Source: Verrucomicrobiota bacterium
GTDB taxonomy: Bacteria > Verrucomicrobiota > Verrucomicrobiia > Opitutales > Coraliomargaritaceae
DNA length: 54,715 nt
Reading direction: 5' to 3'
NCBI GenBank assembly: GCA_009908325.1
Contig: JAAAPI010000315.1
Span: forward strand, 1 to 54,715
Shown here: positions 18,301 through 25,458 of the stretch, piece by piece
Layout of the letters: every line of letters begins with the position of its first letter
Position numbering within the stretch: position 1 is the stretch's first letter
Translations under genes and position numbers: made by a program
The notes under the pieces: generated by a model
What the model was told of the DNA's origin: nothing
The model's input: only the letters and a program-made list of their open reading frames with translations
The model's database searches: none

Positions 18301-18776
18301 ATAATGGTGATCTTTACAGGAAAAAAGTCCTTTGGTCGGTAGAGCCACAGGAGAAAGTAAAAGAGGGCCCAAGTCATTGGGATCTCTTTAATTCTTACGC
18401 GAACAAGTAAACCGTTGATCCAATGGAGGTGTGTGTGTTGAGAGTCTGAAGTGGTTTCATCCAGAGCGTTAAACAATTCGATTAGCTTCTGCTCGTCCTT
18501 CTCCAGTTCACTGGGAATGTCGTATCGACCCATCGGGTGATATTTCATCCCGAACTTCGCTGCCTTGCGCAGAAACTTCAGCGCTTCGAAGCCATGTCCT
18601 TCTGCGACTAGCTTTCTGATCTCCGATACGCCATCGGCTGCTTGCCAGGATGCCAGGATCTCACGCTTATAGTCCTCCTCTTCGGTAAACTTCGGGTCAC
18701 CCAGCTGGAAATCCTTAAAATCAGGAAATCGCGTTTTGAAAAGCGGGAGGAGGGGGGTGATCAGAGAGTCAGGCAT
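15351..18776 (-). CDS. mcrB: McrB-like AAA+ GTPase with EVE/PUA-like domain
   Basis: 1141 aa. The N-terminal 430 residues are helical, of the type found on many McrB-like proteins (FCYWVERKTESLGAISGGF near 255). A PUA/EVE-like reader domain follows (about 450-545, DWYADVQVGDYFAMKGYGG), a fold that can recognise modified bases. The AAA+ motor has Walker A LYGPPGTGKT (about 571-580), the McrB hallmark FLTFHQSYSYEDFVEGI (about 618), Walker B FVLIIDEINRGN (about 928) and GTMNTADKSIALVD with ALRRRF (about 990-1010). The insert between Walker A and B is unusually long, near 350 residues. The start ATG directly follows the HEPN stop codon. Confidence 0.88.
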   Translation of the reverse strand: MPDSLITPLLPLFKTRFPDFKDFQLGDPKFTEEEDYKREILASWQAADGVSEIRKLVAEGHGFEALKFLRKAAKFGMKYHPMGRYDIPSELEKDEQKLIELFNALDETTSDSQHTHLHWINGLLVRVRIKEIPMTWALFYFLLWLYRPKDFFPVKITIIRTVAEKCGFEIQAGAFNEDAVRQIHEFVSKVHEELEAYKPRDLLDAQSFIWACHSEMQSTNELHQLWAEFLEQWPIERLREMTLEEYTNLKSESDDYFCYWVERKTESLGAISGGFASIFGIYRSAKADGKLRSGQNTDGKYVWWESMGADPESAFATAKNLILEIVTEAQNGEQPTKFKDHLGPMFQLKLRFLYQTKPYKLLPMFSREFLTKVSERHLNEKCTYKNMVEINLRLRREHFPDEDVFEVMYRMVEENKASERTRRYWAGGIDWGGTPMQDEFIENNEWRIGWNEESVQKKPSAQKFLDWYADVQVGDYFAMKGYGGRNDLKVHYVGEVIDKDEDNNALSLKPLDDVPLFHGKAPKVGAGGNWFGSLTPITNPEAIHSIFGVGEAPIINKETNMSSSKELNQILYGPPGTGKTYSTVRKAVAIIDGSYDDASANRRFQELKRAGRIEFLTFHQSYSYEDFVEGIRPDVDEDGGARFTCQDGIFKQIATKATYRCLEEITDVPQQSFDDLWKKLSDDIEANPGKSFDVSGMKQLFELSTSALGHIVGHDQQTKAEFTCNKDKARKVFNASKPTGLVSPEEAAAVGDDQGNAPILAFVVNVLRQYATGHKEGPTFSQLWDRLLEIIDEDDNFRLQLKTQEYIPRITARGNIDAVKENNLEHVVANCGRAPTQEVFTKLKGMTEVNSGDVHRAMGRGANWHLIAAVVNELKKLETNWKEEDDANTSEAAKEITTEEMETIVSAFLRDGEKSGYRLKPVEEWPPFVLIIDEINRGNISKILGELITLLEPDKRLGATNELSVQLPYSKAVFAVPGNLHLIGTMNTADKSIALVDVALRRRFQFLELNPDFSICPELPANLREVMETINKRIMLRKDRDHRIGHAYFMDVDTEESFDAAMKLKIIPLLSEYFYNDWDGLRFVLGEKDNDAGLIRPLSGESGIGRTRWEWYYDQNSADDISPAEVLLGNFKLTPETKSAE

Positions 18777-19226
18777 TTATGCTTTCGGGGCTAACTGGGG
18801 GTGATTCTGGCGCAGCCAGTCGAGGACGTCCGCTTTGAGTTCTTTCGAGAATTCGATCAATTCTTTGGCTTCTTCAGGGCTGCTACGGCCCGCCATGTCG
18901 TATTCGACGGTGTTCCGCTTGATGCGGCAGCTGTCGAGGTAGTCGGCATCGCCTTTGCGGGAGTCGCCGAGCACTAAGGGAAGAGCTTGAAGGGTGCGGT
19001 AGTGGGCGAGGCCTCGGTCGGGGCGGTAGCCTTCGGCGTAGAGCAAGACGGTGCAGAGCTTCAGGGCGGCGTTGTAGGCGATGCCAAACTGCCAGTCAGA
19101 GCTGAGTCGGGCCGTGCCCGCATCGGTCAGGTCACGATCCACAATCTCGAAAAGGTCGGAAATCTGCTTCCGACTCGTTTCGTAGGGGCGGAGCCACCCG
19201 TTCTTATGCCATTGCTGTAAGCTCAT
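18777..19226 (-). CDS. HEPN protein of an MNT-HEPN pair
   Basis: 149 aa from the ATG at 19226, which has GGGAAGTG just upstream; a longer frame to 19241 is possible. The helical protein carries DWQFGIAYNAALKLC (about 41-55), typical of HEPN substrate-binding-like proteins next to nucleotidyltransferases, and RIKRNTVEYD (about 105-114), which matches the RNxxEY form of the HEPN motif. It overlaps the nucleotidyltransferase gene by 23 bp. In known MNT-HEPN toxin-antitoxin pairs the HEPN partner is an RNase silenced by AMPylation. Here the gene also directly precedes mcrB. Confidence 0.75.
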   Translation of the reverse strand: MSLQQWHKNGWLRPYETSRKQISDLFEIVDRDLTDAGTARLSSDWQFGIAYNAALKLCTVLLYAEGYRPDRGLAHYRTLQALPLVLGDSRKGDADYLDSCRIKRNTVEYDMAGRSSPEEAKELIEFSKELKADVLDWLRQNHPQLAPKA

Positions 19227-19788
19227 CGTCACTTCCCACAATCCACAATTTGTTCCCCGATGTCACGTTACGAATGTAGGCATCTCCAGATTTCAGCTTT
19301 TCCGTGTAGGAAGCGGCTGACATCACGCTGGGGTTGATTTCCCGATTCATGGTGTCGGCGATCGGACGCAGTCTGGGAGACAGTTTACGGAGGCCCACGG
19401 AGCCGATGACGAAGAGGTCGATGTCGCTCTCGGAACCCGCCTTTCCTGCAGCATAGGAGCCGTAAACAAAGGCCAGATCGACTCCGTCGAGCCCGTGCAA
19501 GGCTTCTGCCAGCTGCTGACGAAGTCCAGTGGTCTTCAAGGCGATCCCCTGAAGCTCGGGAAAAATCGGATTGGCCGTATTGGCTTTGAAATAAAGGCGG
19601 TTGCCGTCCCGCTCCTCCAAAATGAGTTCTGCATCGCGCAGATTGGCCACCTCACGCTGAATGGAGCCAAGCGCCAAACCGCTCAGGCGGGCCAGATCAC
19701 GCAGGTGCAGGGACTGCTCAGGATTGGTGAAAAGCAGACGCAGCAGTTCAGCTCTGGTCTTTGGGAAAATGTGCTCGATAATATTCAA
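19204..19788 (-). CDS. MNT nucleotidyltransferase with N-terminal winged helix
   Basis: 194 aa with a TTG start at 19788; an in-frame TAA lies four codons upstream, so the frame cannot extend much. The first 75 residues form a winged helix (LLRLLFTNPEQSLHLRDLAR). The nucleotidyltransferase core shows GSYAAGKAGSESDIDLFVIG (about 109-128), the GSx10DxD pattern that holds two metal-binding Asp residues. MNT antitoxins transfer AMP to the HEPN toxin. The fused DNA-binding domain suggests it represses its own operon, and a palindrome lies 15 nt upstream at 19803-19818. Confidence 0.82.
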   Translation of the reverse strand: MNIIEHIFPKTRAELLRLLFTNPEQSLHLRDLARLSGLALGSIQREVANLRDAELILEERDGNRLYFKANTANPIFPELQGIALKTTGLRQQLAEALHGLDGVDLAFVYGSYAAGKAGSESDIDLFVIGSVGLRKLSPRLRPIADTMNREINPSVMSAASYTEKLKSGDAYIRNVTSGNKLWIVGSDDELTAMA

Positions 19789-19802
19789 TATGAATGCTTA
19801 TG

Positions 19803-19818
19803 GCATACGAACGTATGC
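19803..19818. promoter_or_regulatory. Palindromic operator candidate before the MNT gene
   Basis: GCATACG-AA-CGTATGC is a perfect 7-bp inverted repeat just upstream of the MNT start codon. A further CCATACGG sits at 19824-19831. The adjacent gene encodes a winged-helix nucleotidyltransferase, so an autoregulatory operator is the natural reading. The region 19789-19944 also separates the McrBC operon from the protease gene upstream. No terminator hairpin for the latter is visible. Confidence 0.55.
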
Positions 19819-19944
19819 TTTGTCCATACGGAAATTCCATTTCTAATCAAAGCTCTCAATGATGTTGCCGTTTATCTGTCTAAGACATCTTTTTGCAGTC
19901 TATCCCAAGGCAATTACGCCTGTATCTCGTTTTACATATTGTAA

Positions 19945-20754
19945 CTATCCGAGTTCTCTCTTCGGGTAATTGTTGCGGAGTTCTTCGTCCGATCCACTTT
20001 GTTGCTTCAGTATATAATCCCTGATTAGCTCTGCTCTGATGAATCGCCCGATATTCCAGTCCACTGAAGTGGCTTGAAGCAATATTCCTTCAAATTGTGC
20101 GTGGTATTTTCCTCCTTGGGGTGTAAGTGAAAAAATACCTCCACCGCTGAATCCACTGAAGGAAGATAAGCCAGCATTTGCTGAAAATCGACATTCAGAA
20201 ATGCCAGGAACATCGGTTTCGTATACCTCTGATAATTCAATTTGGCATGACTGCTGTCTAAGCCTCCTGTTTTCGTATTCAACTTCTTGTAGTTCGTTAG
20301 GAAAGCCGCTGATGAAATAAAGTTTTTTCAGTCTTTTGGGGATTATTCTATCTGAGGAGATGTCAAAAGTCGTTCTTAGATCGAAGTATTTAGACTCTAT
20401 CTTTTCACGCCAAATTTCGAAAAATAGAATGTCTCTGTGACTCGTCTCCTCATTATAGTTTGTTTCTACATTGAATGACATGCTCAAGGGGAGAAATAAA
20501 TGAGACCCTACTTCATAGGGAAACAAGAATTGACTCGGTCTTTCGCCTTGATGGATGTGGCCTGCCGTCACTGCATAAACACGATCATTTAATCGCAGTA
20601 AAACACAGGACCCGCGCATTGAATAGGGGAAACTCTCATCATCATTGCTGAAGCAAACGGGGCGTGTAACTCTGATAAGATCTTTAACCGTCGAATTACT
20701 GAACACGGACTCCCTCCATTCTCCCATAGGTGCCGATGAGCTTGCGAATCTCAT
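19945..20754 (-). CDS. Trypsin-like serine protease
   Basis: Up to 269 aa; a start at 20727 (MGEWRESV) would give 260. Catalytic triad positions of a chymotrypsin fold are visible: AVTAGHIHQG (His near 62), HRDILFFEIW (Asp near 110) and FSGFSGGGIFSL, where the Ser in GxSGG is the nucleophile (near 204). There is no signal peptide, so it should act in the cytoplasm. It overlaps the end of the membrane coiled-coil gene and is the last gene of the array containing the reverse transcriptase. Trypsin-like domains occur in bacterial defence as effectors or activating proteases; the substrate here is unknown. Confidence 0.75.
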   Translation of the reverse strand: MRFASSSAPMGEWRESVFSNSTVKDLIRVTRPVCFSNDDESFPYSMRGSCVLLRLNDRVYAVTAGHIHQGERPSQFLFPYEVGSHLFLPLSMSFNVETNYNEETSHRDILFFEIWREKIESKYFDLRTTFDISSDRIIPKRLKKLYFISGFPNELQEVEYENRRLRQQSCQIELSEVYETDVPGISECRFSANAGLSSFSGFSGGGIFSLTPQGGKYHAQFEGILLQATSVDWNIGRFIRAELIRDYILKQQSGSDEELRNNYPKRELG

Positions 20755-21355
20755 CTACTAGCTCTGTTCGAATCGCCCGCAATGCTTCGGAGAAATTGTT
20801 AACGGCCTGCTTGAGTTCAAGTCTGTCTTGCTCCCAGTTGTCTGTCCTTTGGTCGCGGGTGGCATCAAATTCGATTAGTGACGATTTTAAGTTGCCGATG
20901 CATACATATACTTTTTCGCAGAATTGAAGGCTGAAATAATATTCGCGCTCCTTGAAGCTCATCAGAATTTCGTCTAAGGCGTCGAGAGCTTCGCGAACAG
21001 GACGCTTGATACTTGGTGAGATGACATCATGGCTTAGTTCAAGTGCTTGCACCAGCGCCTTGTGGATTTCGCCGAGTATGAGCTCTCGTTTCTCGTATAT
21101 CCTCGCATCTCTTAATTGGTGCTCCGCAAGACGTTGTTTTAATTCGGCATCAAGTTTTGCGATTTCAGTAGAATGCGCGTGCCTAAGCTCAGATTCGAAC
21201 AATGCTTTCTGCTGGGTCAGTGATGCTTTGTGGTCTTCTAGGTCCTTCCTTAGCCCGTGCTTAAGCAGAATCTTAGCAATTATGTAAGCGAAGGCCAGTA
21301 ATATTGCTACCTGCGCACCGTAGAGCTGTATTTGTTCGGTAATTATTTTTTCCAT
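20696..21355 (-). CDS. Membrane-anchored coiled-coil protein
   Basis: 219 aa. One N-terminal transmembrane helix (VAILLAFAYIIAKILL, about 15-30) is followed by about 170 residues of charged, helical, coiled-coil-like sequence ending in the cytoplasm if the N-terminus is outside. No enzymatic motif is seen. The start is 2 nt after the reverse transcriptase stop codon and the end overlaps the protease gene. Those three genes therefore form a tightly packed unit. It could tether or oligomerise the RT or protease at the membrane, or form a pore on activation. I do not recognise a named family. Confidence 0.65.
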   Translation of the reverse strand: MEKIITEQIQLYGAQVAILLAFAYIIAKILLKHGLRKDLEDHKASLTQQKALFESELRHAHSTEIAKLDAELKQRLAEHQLRDARIYEKRELILGEIHKALVQALELSHDVISPSIKRPVREALDALDEILMSFKEREYYFSLQFCEKVYVCIGNLKSSLIEFDATRDQRTDNWEQDRLELKQAVNNFSEALRAIRTELVDEIRKLIGTYGRMEGVRVQ

Positions 21356-21357
21356 AG

Positions 21358-23427
21358 TTAGGTAAGGTTTTTTGAAGCAGATAGCTCCCGAATGGCCTTT
21401 TCCAAAAGCACCTTGGCAGGCTTTAAAAACTTATAGCTAATTCGACCAGTCGGCTTATTCGATCCCCTAACAACTGGATGTGAATACAGGCTCTCATAGC
21501 GTTTGCTGTGTATAGTTTGTGCTAAATTCATGACAGCTGGATAGTTGCTCGCAAGTGCTGCTGGTGAATTCATGATTCCTCCAATGTTTCCTAGATTGTA
21601 GCCACCGAGCGTGCCGTCCTTTCTGTAGATGCAGTGTAGTAAGAGATCGTTGAAGGTATCCAATACGTTTACAAATGCTGCGATGTTCACTGCTGTTGCT
21701 GCAGATACCATCTCAACAGCATAGCGTTCAGCCTGATGATGGTGAGTGCCAAAAAGTTTCTTCCATTTTATCTCTGGGGCTTTGGAGCACAATTTAAGAA
21801 AAGAGTTATTAATTCCGCAAAAAGTGCTGACTTTGCCTATGACCCCTAGCTCTCTAAGCATAATTGCGGCCTCTCTGTTCCACTGTGATCGCTTCCTAGA
21901 AGGTTTTACCTGACGCGCATACAATTCCCATGCGCAAACTCTAGCTACTTCGTTCGACTCATCATCGATGCCTCCAGATATGATTTTTTCAATGCCGATT
22001 GTCGGAATATTCTCGTCATTTAACCCCTGGATCAGTGTAGCTCTAGCCCACCAAGACCTTATGTGGCGGCACGCATAAATAACTTGGTTGGAAGTCAGGT
22101 TTCCCGTCCGTATGAGGAAACTTCCCATGGAAACCAGTAACTCTGGGTGTAATGATTGGGGGAGCCAGAGAGGTTTTACCAATTTTGCCAAAGTTCTTTC
22201 TTCAATATCACCAAGGCGTCCGTCTGCTACTTTAATATACTCTGCTCTGACTGATTGATACAATGTCTCCTCCTTGATTTTTTCAATCAGTCTTTTGCTC
22301 GGAACGCGCGGCAGCCTCTTATATTTTCGCAAGTAATTACACGCGCTACGGTAGATTTCTGGATGCCTATCAAGTATTTTCCACAAACGCGCTGTTAGTT
22401 CCGAATTGGGATCTGCGTGTGCAAGTAAATATTTAAAACGTGTTGGGTTCTCAATTTCATAACCCTTTGCCCCTGGAGTCAGCTTGACTATACGCTTTCG
22501 CAGCCGCTTTTGGTCTACGAAGTTTCTTTTCACTGAGGTTTCAGAAGGATTCGAGATGGTCTTCAGTTCCTTCTCAATGTTCTTAACACGATGTATACTT
22601 ATTTTTCCGCTTTGAGGGAAAAGGCCAATGTCCTTACTCATCATGTCCAGTTCGACGAGAAGGCGTCTGAGATCGTGCTCATTGCGTGCAAAAAGCCTGA
22701 TGTCATCGACGTAGCGAAAATATCTGAAGTCTACCTGCTTCAGCTTCAGATTATCAAAGTGCGATAGGACAACTTCAGACAGAAGCCCTGATGGCTGTGG
22801 CCCTTGTGGGATTCCGTGGTTATGGAAGATTCCCTGTTCTGTTGGCGTCCACCTTTCCAGGTAGCTGGTCAGTGTTTTATTGAACTCGGGGTCGTGCCCA
22901 TTCTTCTCTAAAAAGTGCCTAAGGACGCGGTGGTCAATACTGTCATAGCAAGCAGTCAGGTCGAAACTAGCAGTGTATTCAAAGCCATCAGCATCTGCTT
23001 TCCTCGCGGCATCATTGAAGGCTTTATAGCCATCGCTCCATTTTCTGTAAAACCAAGTGGAAGTCTTTCCTGCGTAAAGGTGACCAAAGACATGTTTGTA
23101 GTATCGGTGACTGACTTTAGGCAGGAGCCGATCCGCGACAATATTGACCGCAGCTTGATAGACAATCTGATCCTCGACGGTAATCAAAGAATAGGGTCGA
23201 AGGATACCAGAAGCTTTAGGTGCATATAATTTACAGGGTGGTGCAGGCTCGTAAACGTTACGCTTCAGGCGGTCTGCAAGGTCTGCTAATAAAGCATCAT
23301 CCGCAATGGCGTAGCTTTGATAGTGCTGGCGGAAATATGATTTAAAAGATGCGTCTGCATTCGAACGAATCCAACGCCATGCTCGGCGCAGATTCTCTAT
23401 TGAGCGCATCTTTGTTAAGTCGCTCAT
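21358..23427 (-). CDS. Reverse transcriptase, defence-type (UG/DRT-like)
   Basis: 689 aa. RT motifs appear in order: RPYSLITVEDQIVYQAAVN (about 73-91), motif A FDLTACYDSIDH (about 156-167), motif B GIPQGPQPSG (about 203-212) and the catalytic YVDD (about 238-241). There is no group II intron maturase or integrase domain. After the RT core come about 350 helical residues of unknown fold, with RYESLYSHP near the end (an R-x6-H spacing that could be HEPN-like). It overlaps the SMC-like ATPase by 4 bp (ATGA), and the next gene starts 2 nt on. No room for an adjacent msr-msd is left, so it is unlikely to be a classical retron. Confidence 0.82.
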   Translation of the reverse strand: MSDLTKMRSIENLRRAWRWIRSNADASFKSYFRQHYQSYAIADDALLADLADRLKRNVYEPAPPCKLYAPKASGILRPYSLITVEDQIVYQAAVNIVADRLLPKVSHRYYKHVFGHLYAGKTSTWFYRKWSDGYKAFNDAARKADADGFEYTASFDLTACYDSIDHRVLRHFLEKNGHDPEFNKTLTSYLERWTPTEQGIFHNHGIPQGPQPSGLLSEVVLSHFDNLKLKQVDFRYFRYVDDIRLFARNEHDLRRLLVELDMMSKDIGLFPQSGKISIHRVKNIEKELKTISNPSETSVKRNFVDQKRLRKRIVKLTPGAKGYEIENPTRFKYLLAHADPNSELTARLWKILDRHPEIYRSACNYLRKYKRLPRVPSKRLIEKIKEETLYQSVRAEYIKVADGRLGDIEERTLAKLVKPLWLPQSLHPELLVSMGSFLIRTGNLTSNQVIYACRHIRSWWARATLIQGLNDENIPTIGIEKIISGGIDDESNEVARVCAWELYARQVKPSRKRSQWNREAAIMLRELGVIGKVSTFCGINNSFLKLCSKAPEIKWKKLFGTHHHQAERYAVEMVSAATAVNIAAFVNVLDTFNDLLLHCIYRKDGTLGGYNLGNIGGIMNSPAALASNYPAVMNLAQTIHSKRYESLYSHPVVRGSNKPTGRISYKFLKPAKVLLEKAIRELSASKNLT

Positions 23428-25454
23428 AGATTCACCGCCAAGAGCCTTTGTTCTGCATGTGTCGCATCCAGAACTGGATCAAGGAGCCATTCTGGGCTTT
23501 TAAGATCGTCTGGTGGCGGTTCTGTTGTGGTAAGGATATATTGAAATGCGGGCTCATCGGAGTCGGAGGCCTCCTCTAACTTTTTAGCGGCGTAGAAGAT
23601 TCTGCGGTATAGCCATGGGTCCATGTCGGCTTCTCTTGGACCGTCATGGATGAGGAAGCCTGGGAACAAGCTTTGATTCTGGATTCCAGAAAGTAGGGCG
23701 GCTAGATCAAAGGCCAGCACCTTGATAGTTTCCAGAGCCGCGCTATCCAACACGCCACCGCATGACAAGGATAGTGAAAAACTTCTACCAGAGAGGCGCA
23801 CAGCTGCATCCACCCGAGACCCTAAGATAAATTGGCACACAGTTTCGAAAGTCTCGTTGAATTCAGCGACTTTGGTCTGGATAGACTTCCTCAGCAGCTT
23901 TTGCCGTTCATAGGAATCGGTGATTTCTTTCTGGTAAAATTTGATGTCTTCTCGGGCTTTAAGGGCTTCGTCGTGGGCATGTTTTGCGCGCTTGGCCGTG
24001 GCAATGAGACCCATTAGGTTAGCCTTTGATTTGTTAATATCCTCAAGGGCGGTGTTTCTACGACTTGCCGCTTCGGAGTAGGCGCTTCGGGCTACCAACT
24101 CATTTTGCACGGCAGATTTCAACGCGGCTTCAGCCTCTTTTGCGGCCTTCTCCCTATGTTGAGCTTCTTCTTTCAACTTCTGGGAATCTTGTTCCACAGC
24201 CAGCCTATCCTTTTCCGACTGAAAGTTAAGAGGTGCTTCTGTGTAACAAGGGCATCCCTTTTCTTTGGCCTCTTCGATCTGGGTGAGGCAGAGGCCTGGT
24301 GGCGGTGCCAGCTTCTCCTGATGTTTTGCAAGTTTCTCGGAAAAGGTCTGTGTTTCCCACTCAGACGCATCGGTTTTGGCTTTGGATGCTACTGAGTCCG
24401 CCTCTTCTTTGGCCCTGCGGGCGAGGGCAGTTTCGTTTGATGCAGCGATTAATTTCTCTTGCAGCTCTTGCACTCTCTTGAAGCTGGGAGCGCTGCTGAG
24501 CAAATTTTCAATAGCTTCAAGTTTGCCTTTCAGCTTCTGCTGGACCGAATCGACGAAAAGATCGTCATCCAGAGATTCGGGCAAATCCTCGATGCCTTCT
24601 TGCGCCAAACTTTCTCGGAGCTGAGCGAGGTCGCTTTTAGAGCGAAACTGCAACAGTGGGATCTTCTTTTCCAGATCCGCCTTATGTTGTGTGAGCTGGG
24701 CGTTCTTATCCAGCTCGGGTTTCTCTTTTTCTTCAATCAGTCCAAGCACCACGCGCATTAAGAAATGTCGCTCCTCGGAGTCGGTGGCAGGAGGCTCAGC
24801 TCCGCTGTTTGGGTTACGCCAATCAGCAACCCCTGAAAACCGAGACTCCTGATCTCGACAAAACCATGGCAGCAGGTGTTGGGCTCCGATTTCGCCAGGC
24901 CTGTCGGGGAGTTCACGAATCGGGAGTGAGCCTACGATTGTCTCATTCAAGGTCTTACTGTATTCGCTGAAGGGCAGGTGTGGTAGCGAATCGTTGTTCA
25001 AAAAGTCATCCAGCGTGGCTCCTTGTATGGCAAACTGTCCATGACGCGAAGTAACTGGGCGGCAGACAAACCATGGTTCACTACGAATAAAAACAGTGGC
25101 TCCAACCCAGCCATCAGGAAATCGAACGCTTAACCGCTTTCGAACCAACTCATTTGCAGGTTGGTGTTCGCCCAGTGCGAAACGCAATAGGCGACAAAAG
25201 AGAGTTTTCCCTGCCGCGTGCCCCGAGAAGGCAACCGCTTGCTCTGATGCAGAGTTGTCGGGATTGAACGGTTTCGCCCACAGGATGTTTAGACCTCGGT
25301 GCAGTTTGAAGTGGCGCTGTATATTTTTACTGGGATTCTCCAGGCTCCTGAAAAATACCAGATCCTGAATCCAAAACGTCGGCTCCTTCCTTAAATTAGA
25401 AGGCTTAATGGCCTTTTTCCATTGGAAGAAATCGAGTTCGGTTTGCTGGTCCAT
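23424..25454 (-). CDS. SMC/Rad50-like coiled-coil ATPase
   Basis: 676 aa. The N-terminal half-ATPase has a P-loop in GHAAGKTLFCRLL (about 76-88). Then about 330 residues of coiled coil are interrupted near residue 401 by KGCPCYTE, a CxC element in the place where Rad50-type proteins have a zinc hook. The C-terminal half-ATPase ends with FPGFLIHDGPREADM (about 600-614), a Walker B in which the usual DE is DG. Such proteins bind DNA ends or move on DNA. The gene starts 4 nt after the methylase stop and overlaps the RT start, so all three are co-translated. It could be the ATPase of an Hma-like helicase-methylase-ATPase set. Confidence 0.75.
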   Translation of the reverse strand: MDQQTELDFFQWKKAIKPSNLRKEPTFWIQDLVFFRSLENPSKNIQRHFKLHRGLNILWAKPFNPDNSASEQAVAFSGHAAGKTLFCRLLRFALGEHQPANELVRKRLSVRFPDGWVGATVFIRSEPWFVCRPVTSRHGQFAIQGATLDDFLNNDSLPHLPFSEYSKTLNETIVGSLPIRELPDRPGEIGAQHLLPWFCRDQESRFSGVADWRNPNSGAEPPATDSEERHFLMRVVLGLIEEKEKPELDKNAQLTQHKADLEKKIPLLQFRSKSDLAQLRESLAQEGIEDLPESLDDDLFVDSVQQKLKGKLEAIENLLSSAPSFKRVQELQEKLIAASNETALARRAKEEADSVASKAKTDASEWETQTFSEKLAKHQEKLAPPPGLCLTQIEEAKEKGCPCYTEAPLNFQSEKDRLAVEQDSQKLKEEAQHREKAAKEAEAALKSAVQNELVARSAYSEAASRRNTALEDINKSKANLMGLIATAKRAKHAHDEALKAREDIKFYQKEITDSYERQKLLRKSIQTKVAEFNETFETVCQFILGSRVDAAVRLSGRSFSLSLSCGGVLDSAALETIKVLAFDLAALLSGIQNQSLFPGFLIHDGPREADMDPWLYRRIFYAAKKLEEASDSDEPAFQYILTTTEPPPDDLKSPEWLLDPVLDATHAEQRLLAVNL

Positions 25455-25458
25455 AAAT

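Noticed and set aside
21358-23427. Classical retron
   Set aside because: The RT overlaps the upstream gene and the downstream gene starts 2 nt after it, leaving no place for an msr-msd RNA next to the RT.
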